A stretch of DNA of 31,382 nt, taken from an uncultured Bacilli bacterium (lineage in GTDB: Bacteria; Bacillota_I; Bacilli_A; RF39; UBA660). The position numbers were made by a program, and so were the translations under genes. This document shows positions 29,761 through 31,382 of the stretch, piece after piece (position 1 is the stretch's first letter; each line of letters starts with the position of its first letter). The DNA lies in the NCBI GenBank assembly GCA_947853245.1, contig CANTWP010000011.1, forward strand, positions 1-31,382, in the 5' to 3' direction. The notes under the pieces are model-generated. The model was not told where the DNA came from. It did not search any database and saw nothing but the letters and a program-made list of their open reading frames with translations.

Positions 29761-31382
29761 ATGAGTAAACAATATTTAGAAGATGTCAATTTATTAGATA
29801 AATATTTTCGTGCTGCAAATTATTTATCAGCTTGTCAGCTTTATTTATTAGATAATCCTTTACTTAAAGAACCATTAAGTAAAGATCAAATCAAGAAAAA
29901 AATAGTTGGACATTGGGGAACAATTCCAGGGCAGAATTTTATATATACGCATTTAAATCGTGCAATTAACAAATATGATTTAGATATGATTTATTTATCA
30001 GGCCCAGGCCATGGTGGCAACGCTATTGTTTCAAATGTTTATTTAGAAGGGACATATAGTGAATTTTATCCAAGTATAAGTAGAGATATCGAAGGTTTAA
30101 GAAAATTATTTAAACAATTTTCGTTTCCCGGTGGTATTCCTTCGCATGTAGCACCAGAAACACCAGGTTCAATTCACGAAGGCGGAGAATTGGGATATTC
30201 TTTGTCTCATGCGTTTGGGGCTGTTTTAGATAACCCTGAATTAATAGCGGCTTGTGTTGTAGGCGATGGAGAAGCAGAAACTGGACCACTTGCTACGTCT
30301 TGGCATGGTAATAAATTTATAAATCCTGCCACGGACGGTGCAGTTTTACCAATTTTACATTTAAATGGCTATAAAATTAGTAATCCAACTGTATTCTCAA
30401 GAATTTCTAAAGCAGAATTACAATGCTTTTTTAACGGTTGTGGTTGGAAACCTTATTTTGTAGAAGGTTCTGACGAAATAAAAATGCACCAAATTATGAT
30501 GGAAACTATGGATAAAGTCATTAAAGATATTAAGGCCATCCAAACTGCTGCTAGAGAGAATGGTGAAACAAGAAGAGCTTTATGGCCAATGATCGTTTTA
30601 CGTACTCCTAAAGGCTGGACAGGCCCTAAAATTGTCGATGACAAAATGGTTGAAGGCTGTTTTAGAGCGCACCAAGTACCAATTTCAATGGATAAAGAAT
30701 CTCATTTGAAACAGCTAGAAGATTGGTTAAAGAGTTATCGTCCTGAAGAGTTATTTGATGAAAATGGACATCTTTTAGAAGAAATACAAGTATTAACACC
30801 AATTGGTAATAAAAGAATGGGAGCTAATCCTCATGCTAATGGAGGATTGTTACTACGTAATTTAATAATGCCAGATTTTAGAGATTATGCCGTAGATTTT
30901 AACAAACCCGGTACTAAAAAAGAACAAGATATGTTAATATTAAGTGGTTTTGTTAGAGATATATTTAAATATAATGAGGATAACAAGAATTTTAGATTAT
31001 TCTGTCCAGATGAAGCAATGTCTAATCGTTTATATAAAGTTTTTGATGAAACTAATAGAGATTGGCAATTAGAGGTTAAACCTGGCGATGAATATTTATC
31101 TAAAGATGGACGTGTAATTGATTCTATGTTAAGCGAACACCTTTGTGAAGGTATGTTAGAAGGATATCTTTTAACAGGAAGACATGGTTTCTTTGCTAGT
31201 TATGAAGCATTTATTAGAATAATAGATTCTATGGCTGCTCAACACGCTAAATGGTTAAAAGTATGTAAAGAGATTCCTTGGCGTCAAGATATTGCCTCGT
31301 TAAACTTTGTGTTAACTTCAAATGTATGGCAACAGGATCATAATGGCTATACTCATCAAGATCCAGGATTTTTAGATCATAT
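29761..31382 (+). CDS. xfp: xylulose-5-phosphate/fructose-6-phosphate phosphoketolase, 3' end missing
   Basis: Thiamine diphosphate enzyme that splits xylulose 5-phosphate (or fructose 6-phosphate) with phosphate into acetyl phosphate and glyceraldehyde 3-phosphate (or erythrose 4-phosphate), feeding acetate and ATP in fermentation. The frame is open from 29761 to the window edge, 540 codons of about 790-820. Landmarks: GHWGTIPGQNFIYTHLNR, SGPGHGGNA, the P-G-G-x-x-S block FPGGIPSHVAPETPGSIHEG, GELGYSLSHAFGA, VGDGEAETGPLATSWH (cofactor and metal binding), LPILHLNGYKISNPT, and GRHGFFASYEAF near the edge. All are as expected for the family. It has its own promoter and starts after the ABC-2 terminator. 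Confidence 0.97.
   Translation, partial: MSKQYLEDVNLLDKYFRAANYLSACQLYLLDNPLLKEPLSKDQIKKKIVGHWGTIPGQNFIYTHLNRAINKYDLDMIYLSGPGHGGNAIVSNVYLEGTYSEFYPSISRDIEGLRKLFKQFSFPGGIPSHVAPETPGSIHEGGELGYSLSHAFGAVLDNPELIAACVVGDGEAETGPLATSWHGNKFINPATDGAVLPILHLNGYKISNPTVFSRISKAELQCFFNGCGWKPYFVEGSDEIKMHQIMMETMDKVIKDIKAIQTAARENGETRRALWPMIVLRTPKGWTGPKIVDDKMVEGCFRAHQVPISMDKESHLKQLEDWLKSYRPEELFDENGHLLEEIQVLTPIGNKRMGANPHANGGLLLRNLIMPDFRDYAVDFNKPGTKKEQDMLILSGFVRDIFKYNEDNKNFRLFCPDEAMSNRLYKVFDETNRDWQLEVKPGDEYLSKDGRVIDSMLSEHLCEGMLEGYLLTGRHGFFASYEAFIRIIDSMAAQHAKWLKVCKEIPWRQDIASLNFVLTSNVWQQDHNGYTHQDPGFLDH

Noticed and set aside
30453..30644. 63-codon minus-strand frame inside the phosphoketolase
   Set aside because: It is antisense to highly conserved enzyme sequence.

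Overview
The window is AT-rich bacterial DNA from a low-GC Bacillota lineage, most like the small-genome Bacilli and Erysipelotrichia-type gut groups. Tryptophan is TGG and TGA is a true stop (ATGA overlaps at 28233 and 28925), so the standard bacterial code applies and this is not a code-4 Mycoplasma. Gene content points the same way: nusB-xseA-xseB followed by spoIVB (a reduced form of the Bacillus order), a YjcZ-like small protein, an LtaS-type enzyme, fused FtsX-type ABC transporters and a phosphoketolase. Most promoters have a TGn-extended -10 box, often 17 bp from a recognisable -35 box, with inferred 5' leaders of only about 10-20 nt. This moves several starts downstream of the longest open frame.

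Layout. 1-60: probable end of an IS3-type insertion sequence. 163-1002: a divergent folD. 1118-1786: an unknown protein. 1878-1954: tRNA-Met(CAU). 2052-3014 (-): a SAM-dependent-transferase-like protein. 3151-6079: a fused ABC exporter plus queH. 6093-6910 (-): peptide deformylase and a YjcZ-like small protein. 7051-8750: an FtsW-type polymerase and a small lipoprotein gene that seems to continue in another frame. 8830-11779: mutS and a small membrane protein. 11809-14794 (-): an LtaS-type enzyme coupled to a sugar-transfer-type ATP-grasp protein. 14913-19069: nusB, xseA, xseB, a Wzy/O-antigen-ligase-like protein and a SpoIVB-type peptidase. 19207-23876: a pair of large fused ABC exporters. 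23899-24961 (-): a Cys-rich protein overlapped by a degenerate DEDDh-exonuclease-like protein. 25074-29566: accessory island. 29761-end: phosphoketolase, cut by the window edge.

The island is the best candidate for an undescribed system. In order it holds a radical SAM protein with a SPASM/twitch-like C-terminus, a compact transcription unit with its own promoter, ribosome site, 26-codon cationic frame and terminator, a small XRE regulator, a promoter embedded in palindromes, and four overlapping genes for an ABC-2 transporter (three permeases plus a LanF/BcrA-type ATPase). This is the layout expected of a modified-peptide, peptide-signalling or peptide-immunity locus. The functional link between its parts is inference.
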